64,000 bases of DNA from Bursaphelenchus xylophilus. Taxonomy: Eukaryota > Nematoda > Chromadorea > Rhabditida > Aphelenchoididae. The notes beneath the pieces are model-generated. The model was not told the DNA's origin. It saw only the letters and a list, made by a program, of their open reading frames with translations, and ran no database searches. The stretch spans positions 13,387,291 to 13,451,290 of the forward strand of contig CAJFCV020000001.1 in the NCBI GenBank assembly GCA_904066235.2, in the 5' to 3' direction. The number at the start of each line of letters is the position of its first letter. Position 1 is the first letter of the stretch. Below, in pieces: positions 22,572-35,480 of the stretch. The translations under genes and the position numbers were made by a program.

Positions 22572-23006
22572 CTATGCTGTTCGAATTTCAGTTTCGCTTC
22601 CTGGGGGTGGAGGTCCTTTGTGGTCGGAATGTTGCTGTTGCAGTTGAGGTCCATAATTGGTCGATATTTGACAAGAAGTTGAAGAGAAGAGGAACTTGAA
22701 GATGTGACGATGCGATGGAATCTGCAAATAGATAATAAAATAAACGTCTACAACAATATGAAGCTCATAAAAGGGTAAAACAACCCATAAATAAGTAACA
22801 AGCTGCGTCCTCTGCCCCAGCACTTTCTTCGAAATTCTACTTTTTACCTAAATATCGAAACAACAAACAAAAAAAACTTACAAGAATTTCTGTTGCTTTT
22901 GTGATTCTCCTGACCGACGTCCAGAAAATTCGAAGATAGTGAATGGAACAGAGCTCTGATGAAGAAATTAACCCATGGGCGAGCCAGAGGAGACTGATTG
23001 CAAGCT
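22572..23006 (-). CDS. Possible last two exons of an unassigned minus-strand gene
   Basis: Exons 22882-23006 (acceptor GATTTCAG, donor GTAAGT) and 22572-22721 (acceptor TTTGCAG) join in phase 0 and end at TAG. The product has a hydrophobic stretch (LAISLLWLAHGLI), a basic segment, and a Gln/Pro-rich end (QQQHSDHKGPPPPG). I could not find an upstream exon with a start codon in phase. Further plausible exons up to 23703 have stops in all frames, so the locus may be a spliced non-coding transcript. Confidence 0.3.
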
Positions 23007-23573
23007 CTGAAATCAAAGAACATCATAAACTTCAGCAAATTTTATATTATTCATACCTAAAATAACATAAAACAGACGCAATTAAACTCACCATATAACA
23101 ACACCGTGAAGTGTTCAGGTTTGACAAATCCAACAAGAAAGGAGGTTCTTATCGATCACTGGCGAAGTCGAATCAAGACGTTGTCGTTTGAGCTGGTTAG
23201 CTGATGCTGGAGAGGTGAAGTGGCGTGGTGTAGTGTGAAGGCGAAGCTAGCGTTCATCTTGAACTTTGTGAGTCCAAGCTCAGGAAGAGCTGTTGAAAAA
23301 ATCCCTTTTTTTGTAATCTGAAATAAAAGAATTGGTAACCAAATCAAGTAGAAGGTCAAGAGCACCCAAATCCAAAAATTTTGTTCGAAAAGGGGTTTGA
23401 AATGCCTCTGAAAGTCAACAAAGAAGCTTGAAGACAAAAAAAGATCAAGGTGTCCCTAATTTACAGCAGCAACCAAGCTCCCGTTGGCTCCTACTGACCT
23501 CAAGTGTAATATCGGCCGAATATCCCCATTTTAGATCTAAACTCGGGAAAAAAACAAATCAAAATAAACTTAC

Positions 23574-23703
23574 CCCATATCCAAGTTGCCTGGTCATATA
23601 TAAAGGCAGAACGGAATGTATTATCCAACGCAGGGGAGGTGGCTTATGTTCACCATGAGACGTGAGTGCCTAATGCCGGAAATGGCTGATTGATCGGCTT
23701 GAA
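23574..23703 (-). ncRNA. Candidate non-coding 5' exon
   Basis: Clean acceptor (TTTTTTTCAG) and donor (GTAAGTTTATT) bound a 130-nt exon with stops in all three frames. It may be the untranslated first exon of the 22.6-23.0 kb transcript or part of a non-coding RNA. Confidence 0.25.
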
Positions 23704-23779
23704 CTGAAAAAAAGAAGGGTAAAATCTAAGCCAAAGTAACGCCTACGGCTCGCGAATCCAACAAAAACACGAGAAAACG

Positions 23780-24420
23780 TGGATAGCTCATGGTCCACAA
23801 AACTTTAGGTGTCAACAGACAAAAATTTCATCAAAAACCTGGTAAAATCGAAACTCCCTGGCGGAGAAAGCTCATCATAACGCTACAGAGCTCAACAGCT
23901 ACAGTAGAAACAATTTACTACACTAAAACACCAAAAAATAAAAAATCCGGCATCAAAAAGCCGGCCGCCACCTACTACAACATCAGAATGACGAAATGAA
24001 CGGTAAAATGAGAATGATGCCGAGAGGAAACTCGTCCACGTCTCATGCAACACTTGTCAACACGTGGCAACGCAATTGCGCGCGCAACAGTTCATGATGT
24101 CACTGCAAAATCCTTGGCATTCCGATGTTTTCAGCAGAAACATCGGAATTTCGTTTTTTCAGTGTGAAACTTGATAGAATTTGCAGGCCAATTTATGTTC
24201 ACTGCTTCCTAGGCCCATGTTGCATTGAACATTAGTCGAACCACGCAAGAAATTGAAGGAAATTTTCGGGTTTTCTTATTGTTTTACCTCATTTCCCCAT
24301 TTTTTGTTGGTCATGAATAATCCAGCCAAATTCATACCTCCATTTTTTTCAAAAATCATAAATAATTGTAAAAATTCCTCACATCAAAACCAAATTATCA
24401 TTATCCACATTATTAACTAG
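23780..24420. other. Intergenic DNA with nothing assigned
   Basis: A/T-rich sequence without splice-bounded open frames or repeats shared with the rest of the window. The poly(A) signal of the coiled-coil gene begins just beyond it. Confidence 0.4.
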
Positions 24421-24422
24421 CC

Positions 24423-24428
24423 TTTATT
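24423..24428 (-). other. Poly(A) signal of the coiled-coil gene
   Basis: AATAAA on the minus strand, about 140 nt after the stop. Confidence 0.55.
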
Positions 24429-24568
24429 CAGTTTCTATAACATCATGATAAATAAATACATAATTTCGATAAACATTTTCAAATTACAATTATATAACAG
24501 GCACTTTGTCGGTTATCACACAATATTACAGTGAGCACAGGTGGATGACGATACAAAAAATTATGGAT

Positions 24569-27500
24569 TTACCAATCTTCCCAGGCGCCATCATCGTCAT
24601 CATTCGTGGTTGCCTCAGTCGCTGAAAAAAATGTGTTAATTAGCCATATTGGAGATGACATTCACCGGTCAAAGGCCCAAACTTATTCAAAACCTACAAT
24701 CCTCATTCCAAGCCCAGTCTGTTGATTGCTTTGGTTTATTTTCAGTCTTCTTGACTTCAACGTTCTTTACAGTCATTTCCGAGGCTTCTTCCTCTTCGCC
24801 CCATCCCCATTCATCCGACTTTTGAGTTGATTGGGCGGCCTGGGAGGGCTCTAAAATCATAATTACATAATCACTTACTAACAGCCAAAAATATCGACAA
24901 AACAAGCCAAAAGGACCTACTACAGTGACAGACCTGATCCAGTGACAAAAAACGTGTCATTTTGCCTCCATGGAGTACCAAAAATGTAGCAAAATACCTC
25001 CCTCTCCAGGTGAAAAAACTCCGATTTCAAAAGCGGGCCCTTCCCTCCCAAAGATAGCTTTTGAAATCGGAGTTTTTTCACTTGGACAGGGAGGTGTTTT
25101 TCTACATTTTTTGACACTTTCCGGCTGCAAAATGATACGTTTTCTGCCACTGGATCAGGTCGAATACTGTGCAACATAAAAAGGCCTCAATTTTTACCTT
25201 CAAGTTCAATTTCCTCTTCATTTCCCCACTTCCATTCGCTGTCTTGGGTGTTTTCCGTCAGTCCACTTCTGGCTGTTGCTGTATCTTCAATTTCTTGGAT
25301 CTGATGAGGCCTAATATCAATACTATCCTCAAAATTCGTGGGCAATACAGCTGTTATGCGTGCTTCGTCCTCCTCCGTCTGCACCTTGAATTTTGGCTTG
25401 CCGAGGACCAGTTTTTTCGCTGCTTTTGGCTTTTTCGGGACTTCTTTTGCTTCTTTTTTCGATTCTTCTACTTCTCTCACCTCTTCTTTCGCTTTTTCAG
25501 CCACTTTTTTCTGCTCTTTTGGCACTTCTAGCTCCTTTTCGACCTCTTTTTCCTTTCCTCTTCTACTTTCCTCACTCTTTTTTGGTTCAATTTTCGATTC
25601 CTTGGCCTTTAAACTTGTTGATTTAGTCGGTTTTGCAGGCTTTGGTTCTTCTTCCCATGACCATTCATCCTTCGACTCTTCGTTCCCCGATTTCTCTGGG
25701 ATTTCCTTGATTGGAGCTATCTCTTCTTTCTCCTGAAAGAGAAAAACGATTAAAACTCGAATTCTGGACATTATGTTTACCAAAAAAGGTATCTATAGCT
25801 TTCTACAGGAGTTCTTGAAGATTTCTTTTCCCAATAACCTAAGAAATAATGAATGAAATTTACGAAAATTGAATTGTAAAGATCTTCGAGGGTTATCATT
25901 TTTTGGTATGCGATTTTTTATTACTAAAAGGTTCTCAGGAAATCTGAAAACTTGTTTTTTATCGATTTTATTCACATCCCATCAAAAAATCGGTCATTTA
26001 TTGACAAAGTTTAGTCGATAAATGGCCGATTTTTCCGACTTGATGAATAACATCGATAAAAATCAAGTTTTCAGATTTCCTGAGAACCTTTTAGTAATAA
26101 AAAATTGCATTCCAAAAAATGTAACCGTTGGAAACCTTAACAATCCAATTTTCGTAAATTTTCATCCATTATTTCTCAAGTTATTAGGAAAAGAAATCTT
26201 CCAGGAGTCTTATAGAAAGCTATAGATGCCTTTTATGGTAAACAACATGTCCAGAATTCAAGTTTCAAAACTTTTTCCAGTTCCCCCTTCAACTAACCTT
26301 AATCACACCTTCATTCTCTTTATTCTTCAATTTCAATCCCTGATACCCACTGGTTTCTCCCTTTACCGTCGCCGGGCTTTCCGAGAAGCTCTTTCGTAGA
26401 CTCTCCACACTGCTTTGTCTCGATGTTCGTTCAATTTTCGGGACATGAACAATTGGGAGTTTGCCCTCTTTCATGAGTTGATATTGAACTTGGAGATATT
26501 CGGCGACATGAAGGCTTGTTTCCGCCATTTCCCGGAGGAATTCGAGGCTTTGCGGGTCGCCTTGAGCGAGGGCTCGGTCCACGGCTTGTTGATCCTTTTG
26601 CTCTAGAACTGGGCTCTTCCGGGGGCTTTCTTCTGGCTTCTCCTCAACAACTATGCTCTCCAGCTTCTTTTCTGACACTTCTTCTGGCTCATTCTTCAAA
26701 ACTAAGTCGCCTTTCTGCTCCAAAATCGACAAAACTTCATGTTCATCATGTTCAACATGCTCTGCTTCTCTCAAATCTTCTTTTTCGGGACCTTCTTCTA
26801 TTATTTCCTCCAAATCCTTTTTCCCATCTCTTTCTTCTTCCCTCTGCTCTTCAATTTTATCATTTTCTTTCTTCGTTTCTTCCAAAACCTCCCTGCTTTC
26901 CTCAATTACATTCTTCATGCCAGGTCCAGCGATTTGAACCGCTGGTGGCCCGAAAATACTGTCCAAATTAGTTGCCGAATATCTTTCCAGCAACTCATCA
27001 TCTTTCTCCTTCTCTATTCTGTACTCTTCTCCTTCCACAAAGCCATTATCCTCTTCTTCTCTCAGTTCTTGCTCCATTCTTTCAATTACATCATCAGCGC
27101 CAGGTCCGCCAATTGGAACCGCCTCCTCTAGAATTGATTTGATCAAATTTGGAGGGGAATATTGTTCTGGCAGTGGGTCAGCGTCCTTATTAACTTCTCC
27201 ATCAATTTTTTTGTCCTCATCTTTTTTCTCTTCGCTTCGTTGGGCCTCAGTATCTTCCACATGACCTTCTAATCCCTGATCATCTTCAATCTGCTTTTTC
27301 TCAACTCCCAATGCATTTTCCTCCTCCAAATTCCCTTCTTCATGTTCTTTATCCCACTCTTTCTCTTCCTGCTTCTCTTTCTCATCATTCAAAACATTCT
27401 CCACAACTCCTTCCACGATTTCCGTTTCCATCTGGTCCAATCGGCATGCAATCTCTTCGTTCTCCTGTTCTCTGAAAATTCTGTCCGAGCATTCCACTTC

Positions 27501-30500
27501 ATTCACGATATTCACATCGCAGACGTCGCTGGCGCATTCCGACGCTCTTCGCAAGGGTTGTTCTTCCAGGTATTCATATTTAAAATCCACATTCTTCTCT
27601 CTCGGGCTCCATTCCTCATTCCAAGCGTCGTCTTCGTCAATTTCCTGGCCTTCCCCTTCTTCCACGGCCTCCATTTTATCATCAACTGGAGTTGTAGGTC
27701 TTTCAAGTTTTTCTGCGACTTCCTCAAGCGGTTCTGGTTGCTTTTCCGAGATCTTTTCCACTTCCAGATCATCATCATGTTCTTCCCAGCCTTCCGCATC
27801 ATTTTCAGCGGGATTTTCGTCCAAAAACTGATCTTTTTGATCTTCTCCTTGTCTCAGACCTCCATCTTCAACTTCATTTCGTTCTTGGAAGTCGTCAAAG
27901 ACCCTATTCTCAGCTTGACCTTGTTGTAAACCACCAAACTCTTCTTGAATTTCTTCTCGGACACCTAAATTTCCAAACTCAACAAAAAACTTATTTTACT
28001 TACCCTGAGGCAACGCCTGTTCTTCGATGATTCTATGGACATTCAGGGCTTCTTGAGCGGTCGTATCCGCAATGTGGAAGAGCTGCGGGTCCGGGAGTTG
28101 GCGAATCGGCTGGGAATTAAGTTCACTGTGGCCTGTCCAGTTGGCACTTGCCCTCAGGTCCTCCAAACAATTTCTGGAGAGGTCGGCCTCGATTCTGAGG
28201 CGGTCATTATCCGACCTCAGCTGCTCCACCAGGCCATCCAACTCGGCCTTCAAGGCCTGTTCATGGCGTAACGCGTGTTGGAGGGCCTCCAATTCGGCCG
28301 ACAGTTGGACATTATGGGCCTAAAAACCGAATAAAAAATCAAAAAAATTCCCATACCTGCAGATGTTGGACTTGATTTTGGAGTTCCTCTCGTTCGATGA
28401 TCATCTCCAGCGCCTTCTTATCCGCTTCATTTAGACGCTGTTGCAATCGGAGCTTGGAATCTCGAAGATAAACCACCTCCTCCTCCAAGGAATTAAAGTT
28501 TTGGCTGATTGGGGTCTAAAATAATATAAATTAATTCTACAACAATATAAATCATCAAAAAATTTGCTTTTTTTCTCACCTCCACACCAATTTTCCGTTC
28601 TTTCTGGTCCTTTAGGCTTCTCTCTTCTTGTTTTCCACCATCTTCTCCGTCGTCTTCGGCGTTCTGCTGCAGAATAAGAGCCTTCACCGTACTCCATTCC
28701 GTTTCGAAAAACTCTCTTTCCTTTTCCATCTTCAAGAATTTTTTTTCGATTTCAACATTATATTCGACTTGACATGTGCGGAAGTGTAACTAATATTGTG
28801 ATTTCAGGGGAAATTCAAATTTCAAAAAATCTTCGGAAATTAAAAATTTTTTGAAGTTTTGGCATTTTTATGAGAGATATGGATGAAAATGAGAGCCTCA
28901 TTCCTCTCCACACCCCACAAAATTGTCAAAAATCCAAAAAAAAAAAATTTTTTTTTGTTCAACAATAAGAGGTGCCAACTCAAAAACAAAAAAATGATAT
29001 GGATAAAGAGGTACGAACACTGTGCCAACTGTTGGTTCGAAACGGAATGGACGGTACGGTGCTGTGAACAAAACTATAGGTACATCTACGCCCTATTCCA
29101 GGCGAATCTCGTCAAAAAATTGAACCGTGGAATCCCTCAAAAAAATTCAAAAAAAAGTGTTCGTTATACAAAAGCTTCGTTATATAGAGCTCCAAACTAA
29201 CATCTGCCTTCCAAATCAGTTCATTATACACCAAATTTCCCATTAAGACATTCCACTGTTAAATTTTTTCACAACCATCTACCACATTATATTACACTAG
29301 GCCTACCTGATGTTTCAGGTCCTCGTATGTGACATCCACGGCCGTCTTGATGTGTCTGCTGATTTCATTCGATTCTTTGCTTCTTGAGGCTCCAATATTT
29401 CCATCAACCAACGTTTTAAGAACTTCATCGATGAATCTACGGACCTCCGAAGCAACCTGTCTCAGATCTCCATGGTGAAGATAATTTCTGACCTCAGCGT
29501 TCAAATTCTCCGCCAAAGCCGTGTGGCCGTTTTCCCTTAGGTGCTGTAGGACATTTTCAATGGCTTCTTTTAAGAGTTGAGCCACTTCGCTTTGGGAGAT
29601 TTTCAAATTTCCAATTTCTTGTTCCAATCTTCTTCGCTGCTCCTTCTCCGCCTCGTTCTCATTTTTGAGCCGCTGAATTCGGGATTCCAGGTCGGTGGTG
29701 GATGAGTTGAGGGTCTCACGGCTCAGCTGGCTGCTGATTGGCTGGAAGGCCGAGTTCGATTGGAATTTTATGGGGATTGGGACCATGGGGGTTACGGTGG
29801 CGCGCGCGAATTCCGGCACCATTTTTTGGTACATTTCGGGGCTCACGTCTTCATGGACTGAATTGTCCAAATTTTCCTGGCCCAATCCTCTTCCCAACCC
29901 GTCCGTTTCATTATTTATGGCATAATCTTCGTCAATACCCCTTTCCTTCAAATTCCGCTCCGTATTTTTCAAATCCTCATCAATTTTTCGCAATCGCTTT
30001 GGCTCTCCGCATTCGCTTCCATCGATGGAATTGGACATGGTTCGGCGGCCCGATCCCTTGGAGTCCTCGTATTGTTGGAGGAGGCCTTGTGTGTACATTA
30101 TTGACTCAACCAGCGAGTCTCGTTCCTTCTCCAGCTCTCGGATTTTCGTGTTCAGGGCTTTAGTTCGGATTTTTTCGTCTGAAAAAGACATTTATACTGA
30201 CTTTTCTGGAAAAGTCAAAAACCGCAGCCCAAAAAAATCCTCTGAAATCTAAATCCTCTCAATAAATGAACCACTTTCTATTCAAAATCCTCGATTTTTT
30301 CTTCTTTCGCACCTAAAACAGTATAAAAATTTTCATCATCTTACGATTTTCAATATCAAATTTTAATGTAAACCACTTCTTTTAGTTCAAAAACTCTTCA
30401 AAACAATGAATTTCCTCCATAAAAATCCTAACTTTAAAAATCCTAAATTTTCCCCTTTTTTCCACCTAAAACAATATAATTTCCCAAACTTTTTCATCAA

Positions 30501-32951
30501 AATCTCTAATCCAGCCACTTCCCAATAAAATTCATGAAATATCCACTCTAATCACATCCAAATTCAGCCTCCCTTACCATTATTTCTCTTCGAAATCACC
30601 GCTTTTTCCTGTTCCAGGGCGCTCAGTTTCGCCGCAAATGCCTTGGACTTGATGAGTTGCTGTTCCTCCTTCTTGGTCATGCTCAAACTCTCTCTTAAGA
30701 TAGCAACATGTGCCTCATAGACGATCAAGTCTCCCTCCATGGAGGAGATCACATCGGCTTGTTGGTTTAGGTCATCATTCAGACGTTCAATTTCGTTGAC
30801 CAGATACGACTTTTCGTCGACCAGCTGTTGGTTCGCGGCGTTCGCGTTCCTCAGCTCTTCAGTGAGGCCCTGATATCTTCGCTCCTCGGCCTCCAATCGC
30901 TGACGAATCACGTTTGTCGCCGCATTTGAGGCGTCCAGTTCGCCGTGCAGATCGCTCAGCTTCTGTTTCAGTTTCGATATTTGTTCCAGGAGCTTCGAAT
31001 TCTCCATCAATGCCCACTCCCTTGAGGATTTGAGGACCTCATTCGATGCCTTCAGGCTGTCAATTTCCTTGGAAGTGTTGATTTTCAGTTCCCGGAGTTC
31101 GGTTTCCAAGGCCTTCAGACGCGCAGTCGCGGCGGCGCGCGCTTTGATCGCTTGATTGCGGCCGTCTTTTCGGGCGAGTTCGGCTTCTTCTTCCAGCTGA
31201 AGGTCAGGCAAAATTAGTTGAAAAAATCGCGACTAGCGCAAAATTTTTCTCCCAAAAATTTGGCATGACCTCCCCTTACCAGAGCCTCAAAAATTTCTCC
31301 GCGAGAGCTCTAAGAGAGCTTTCAGCAATCTTCAACATCAATTTTGATACCTAAATTTCCAAAAAACAATATAAAACACATACCGCTGCGATTTTCACGT
31401 CGCCAACTCCTTGCCCAGCCTGATTCTTTTCCATTTCGGCGATGGTCTTTCTCAATTGGTCATTTTCGGCGCTCAAATCCACCACAGCTTGAGCCAAACT
31501 CTCTCTGTCGTCCAATAACGTCTCCTGATCAACCGGTTCTTGGCCGGGCTGCGGCGTTCTCAAAGTCGGAACTGACGCTGCTCTCAGGTCAAATGTGACC
31601 TTTTTTCGATACTTCCGGCCGGATGGTGTGGGAGAGGAGGACCATTCCCGGTCGGCGTCGGCCGCTTCTTCCACATTGGTAGCGGTTTCGGTGGTGAAGC
31701 TGGACTGCTCTTCCGATGGGTCAATTGGAGGGGGAGAGTGGTTGGAACCTGAAATTTTTGGACTCAAAATAACGAAGAGACATCTTATTTGCAGTTGATA
31801 ACTCGTTAAACAGCTGAAGATCAAATTTCTGGCTAAAAAACGCAAACTTTTTACATTGTCAGGTCAAAAAAATAAAATAAAAATTTTAATCGAAAAATCT
31901 AGATTTTTTTTCAATTCAATCTTCAAAAGAGCTTTGAGCAGCCTTATCACATCTTAAAATCTCGATTCGCATCTATTCAATCCATCAAGTCAACTTTTAC
32001 CGCCTAAATTTCCCATAACCAACTTATTTTAGGATGTCTATTGAACTCTCTCAATTTTCGCAATTTGAAAGGCAATATCACGGTTGCTAGCCTTCCAAAT
32101 TTTGACAGCAGACCCTTGACCTACCATAGAGTCTTAGTTGAGGAACCGCCCGACCAGGCGAGATCTCTCGTTTCACTGTGCTCTTTTCCTTCCGTATGGC
32201 CGAAGCCAAATCGGTTTCAGTAGACGCGTCACTGAACTTTCGATTGTCCAAGTCCTAAAAACAGAAAACAAATTAAATCACACACCTTCAAACACATTTT
32301 TCGATGTTTTACACCGCCATGAACATCTGCTTCATCAATATAAATTATATTCACCTTGAGTCGTTTGTTGACGATCTGAACAGCCCGATTTTTGGCTTCA
32401 GCGACTTGATTCTGCTCTCTACACATCTCTTGGAGATCCATTATTTGCCTTTCTTTGTCTGTTATTATGTTGTTGAGTTCCACAATTCTACCGTCCTTGT
32501 AACACATCTGGTCGTACATCCGCTGCAGATCGACCTGCTTCTGATGAGAGGATCCATTGTTGATTGCAAACTGGCTCAGAACCTTGAGCTGCTCTTGCAA
32601 GTCCTGAAAATATCAATTAAACCCTCTTACAACTATTTTTCATAGCTTTACTAATAATATCCGTTATACTAGATGTCCAACCTTTTCCGTTTGGCTTTTG
32701 GCCGCCAATTGGGCTCGCAGATCCAAGTTGTTGTCCTCCAAAGCTTCATTGTGCGCTCTGACTGTGTCCAACTCACTTCTCAACAGCTCATTCTCCACCT
32801 AAAAAGGAAAAAATAATAAAAATATTATCCTTACCTCAAAATCTCTCTCTTTCTTCAAACTCTCAATCAAAACACCATTGTCCTCAACGACTTCCTGTTT
32901 CACAGCAGCCACATCTTCATTTACACTAATCGACGGCTCTGACACCGACAT
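24569..32951 (-). CDS. Large coiled-coil protein with acidic W-x-W tail
   Basis: Fourteen exons join in phase, 5'-3': 32835-32951, 32682-32798, 32355-32603, 32125-32254, 31384-31748, 30578-31196, 29307-30178, 28580-28789, 28357-28515, 28004-28319, 26298-27964, 25198-25732, 24698-24850, 24569-24621, giving 1853 residues. Residues 1-200 and about 290-1050 are heptad-rich coiled coil, broken by a Ser/Pro/Thr linker (205-260) and by 580-690. Exon 11 (1052-1607) is extremely acidic and has an internal duplication (1318-1355, 1378-1415). The tail carries D-E-W-S-W, S-E-W-K-W, D-E-W-G-W and D-W-A-W, and ends G-A-W-E-D-W. Acidic W-x-W motifs bind the delta-COP subunit of COPI in ArfGAP1 and Dsl1 (established). 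A golgin or vesicle-tether role is therefore inferred; no GRIP domain or membrane helix is seen. An acceptor 15 nt before the ATG suggests trans-splicing. Confidence 0.88.
24921..25170. repeat. Family E palindromic MITE
   Basis: TACAGTGACAGACCTGATCC at the left and its imperfect inverse at the right; the centre is a palindrome (TTTTGAAATCGGAGTTTTTT and its inverse). In intron 12 of the coiled-coil gene. Confidence 0.8.
25785..26240. repeat. Foldback element in coiled-coil intron 11
   Basis: Two ~210-bp inverted arms share, among others, GAAATCTTC, TTCTCAGGAAATCTGAAAAC and AATCGGTCATTTAT, with a short centre near 25990-26030. Arms differ by several indels, so it is older than the 4270-5469 element. 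Confidence 0.8.
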
Positions 32952-32968
32952 TTACCAGTTATTGACCT
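32952..32968 (-). promoter_or_regulatory. Candidate spliced-leader acceptor, coiled-coil gene
   Basis: GAATTTCAG on the minus strand ends 15 nt before the ATG with no obvious upstream coding exon, as expected of a nematode trans-splice site. An untranslated cis exon is the alternative. Confidence 0.5.
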
Positions 32969-34213
32969 GAAATTCGGATATTACTTTAGATGTCCGATAT
33001 AACGTTAAAAAGATGGAAAGCGGAGTTGTCAGCGATTGAATCCATTGAATACACGCGATTCCAACGAATTGAAAGGAGAGAGGATCCATTTCCACTTCCA
33101 CGACAAAATTCTTGTAACAAATATGGGCGCGAGCCGTGTGCAAACTGCGGGTGACATTTTATACGACGACATTGTAACAGGCCTTTTTTCTCGATTCTAC
33201 CAACTTTATGATGTTCAACGACTGTCTGACGATCTTTTCCACCTTGTTCGAGTTCTTCTTGGTCAATTTCAAATCAATGCCGACATTTTAAAAAGCATAA
33301 CTTTCTTCTAGAATAAGAAACCACACACAAAAAAATCAAATGGTATATTGACATCGGAACAATAAAAATGTGAAAAAAAATAGTAGACAAAACGTCGAGG
33401 GGTACAGGTGAAAATACAATTTATGGGTTCTGACCGCAAAAATTGACAAACAGCGCCTTTGAAAGGTGCCACGACATAAAACAATATCGAAAAAACTATG
33501 ATACATTATTGACTGCTCGATTCGACGATTTTTGACCCAAACGAGGTTTCCGTGGCCCGCTACGTTCAATTTCGGGCATCGTGGACACCCGAAACGACGA
33601 CACGAGCGTTTTTTTATTATTTTAGGTACCAAAATCGAGAGCAGTCCGAGTTTCCCTCCGCCAAACGACCGGAAGAGAATGGGGATTTGACCTGAGGGGA
33701 ACTGTTGTTGGATGGGCCTGCGGGAAGGCCGTTGAAGATATTTGGAGGCGCTTTAAACGATAAAATTCTTTGAAAGAGGGAAGAACGGAGGAAACAAGAA
33801 TAAAAACAGTCCAAGACAGAGGTTGTGGATTGGCCGAGTCGCGTCCGGTTGAGGACGAGTTCTGGCCACTTTTGGGACACCCCTTGCTTACACATTAAAC
33901 CCGTCGCGGATTCCAAAAAACCACGAAAAAAGGTGTCAGACAACAAGATTTACAAATTTTCGCTTCTTCAAAAACACTGGGGTCGGAGGGGAGAGACAAC
34001 GTCGCAAAAAGAGAGGGAGTTCTATTCATCGCTGAATGTTCCGCCATCGCGGAGTGTGGGGGGAGAGAAAAGACAAAAGAGAAAAAAAAACAAAAACAAA
34101 ACTGGAGGATAGGTAGTTGATTGGTTGATTTAGAGACAAAAAACGCGAGAAAAACCAATGAAACGGGTATCAGATATACATCTTCACATCAGCAATGTTG
34201 TCTCCTTCTGTGT
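32969..34213. other. Gap between coiled-coil and A20/AN1 genes
   Basis: Holds the upstream region of the coiled-coil gene and probably the long 3' UTR of the zinc-finger gene; a minus-strand AATAAA lies at 33613-33618. A plus-strand 91-codon frame at 33036-33311 has no ATG start at its beginning and no splice context, so it is not called. No shared repeat is visible. Confidence 0.4.
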
Positions 34214-35480
34214 TTAGATCCGTTGAATCTTCTCGGAAACCACCACCGGATTGTTTTTGCGCAACTCCTCGCGCTCCACCGTCTTGTAGTCGAACTGGCA
34301 GTCGTGGGCCGAGTCGTAGCGATGCTCTCCGCAATACAAGCCTCCGCAGCGGCAGGGGAAACCTGTAATTATCAGATTATCGACCAAATTTTAAAAAAAA
34401 TTGCATCACATCTAAAGTAATATAATTTAATCTCGAAAAGCTTAAATATCCTCTCAATTTCCCTCTCTAAACCCTCTATTGGACCAAATAAAGCCTTACT
34501 GATCCGCCAGATCAGCAGAGCCATCAATTTGTTGATCAAACAACATTGAACTTCAGAGTGCACCCGACCCGGATAAACACATTGTGAAAGCACTCACCGG
34601 TAAGTCCAACCCGTTTTTTGCACACCTGACAGCGGTTGGTCTTCTTGGAGGAAACCGGTGCTTCGGGGGCTGAAGTGCTGGGACCTTGTTCGGAGAGTTG
34701 TGTGACCAAGGAAGCAGCGGAGCTAAAACAACATGGTTAATGCAATTTTTACTCCGAACTTGGACTGCCGCTGAGCTAGCAGGCACTTCAACACGTTCTA
34801 AAGACGACAAACAACAAGAGATCGAATCAACTCACCTTGAAGACGAAAGGCTGGGAGATTCGATTTTGAGCGAAGGGCTGCCGCCGAGGCTGGCTTCAGG
34901 CATCGAGGAGGAAATCTTTGAGGCATTCGCGACGGCTGACTCGAACTGCGCGCTGAGGTCGGCGTTTTGAGCTTGAGCCACCACTTCTCGGAGTTTGTCG
35001 GCGACGGATTTGGCATTGTCCGCTAAAATTAGAAACTCGGTATTATACATGTCAAAAAGCAGTCGTAAATGATGTCAAACATCCCCAGGGAACCATTCAA
35101 ACTGGTCTCTACATCGGCGAACTCAAACGGCCGGAAATAAGCCAATTCCCGCAGAATTTTCCGTACATTATACTAGACCTCATGAATAACATCAGAAAAA
35201 TTTCATATCCTCTCAATGGGCGTCTCATTGTTTATAAAAACCTTTCAGAGGCAAACCACTATATTTATCTTCACAACTATTTCGAAATCAACAAGGCTGT
35301 TACCTAAAAATGCAAGAAACAAAGTCCAAACAACATACCTGCAGGGCTCAGACGACCCGTGTCCTGCTTCTTCTTTATGCTGTCCTTGAAGCACTTGGAG
35401 CAAAGACCTTCCGTTGCCGAGGACCCGTAGAAGCCACAGCCCGCGCGACACAAAGATGTAGTCTGCTGTTGATTCTCCAT
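34214..35480 (-). CDS. A20/AN1 zinc-finger protein (ZFAND5/6-like)
   Basis: Four exons, 35339-35480, 34836-35022, 34598-34722 and 34214-34362, join in phase and give exactly 200 residues, typical for this family. The N-terminal A20 finger has C11, C15, C27 and C30 in the C-x3-C-x11-C-x2-C pattern. The C-terminal AN1 finger has C141, C144, C155, C157, C162, H165, H171 and C173, with the usual L-T-G-F-x-C-R-C and H-R-Y signatures, and ends K-I-Q-R-I. Between them is a Ser/Ala-rich linker. Proteins of this type bind ubiquitin through A20 and link ubiquitinated substrates to the proteasome or to stress responses (established for the family). An acceptor 45 nt before the ATG marks a trans-splice site or 5' UTR intron. 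The upstream 0.6 kb is GC-rich, as in housekeeping promoters. Confidence 0.96.

Noticed and set aside
27342..27929. 195-codon plus-strand frame
   Set aside because: Antisense shadow of the acidic exon 11 of the coiled-coil gene; Glu/Asp codons read backward give Phe/Leu-rich frames. The same holds for 25338-25736 and 26516-26971.
33036..33311. 91-codon plus-strand frame between two genes
   Set aside because: No ATG at its start, no splice context, overlaps the likely upstream region of the coiled-coil gene; an overlapping frame with a CxxxxxxxCxxC pattern is only about 40 residues.
24569..35480. Operon of the A20/AN1 and coiled-coil genes
   Set aside because: Same strand, but the gap of about 1.26 kb is larger than usual for nematode operons and no SL2-type spacer signal is visible.
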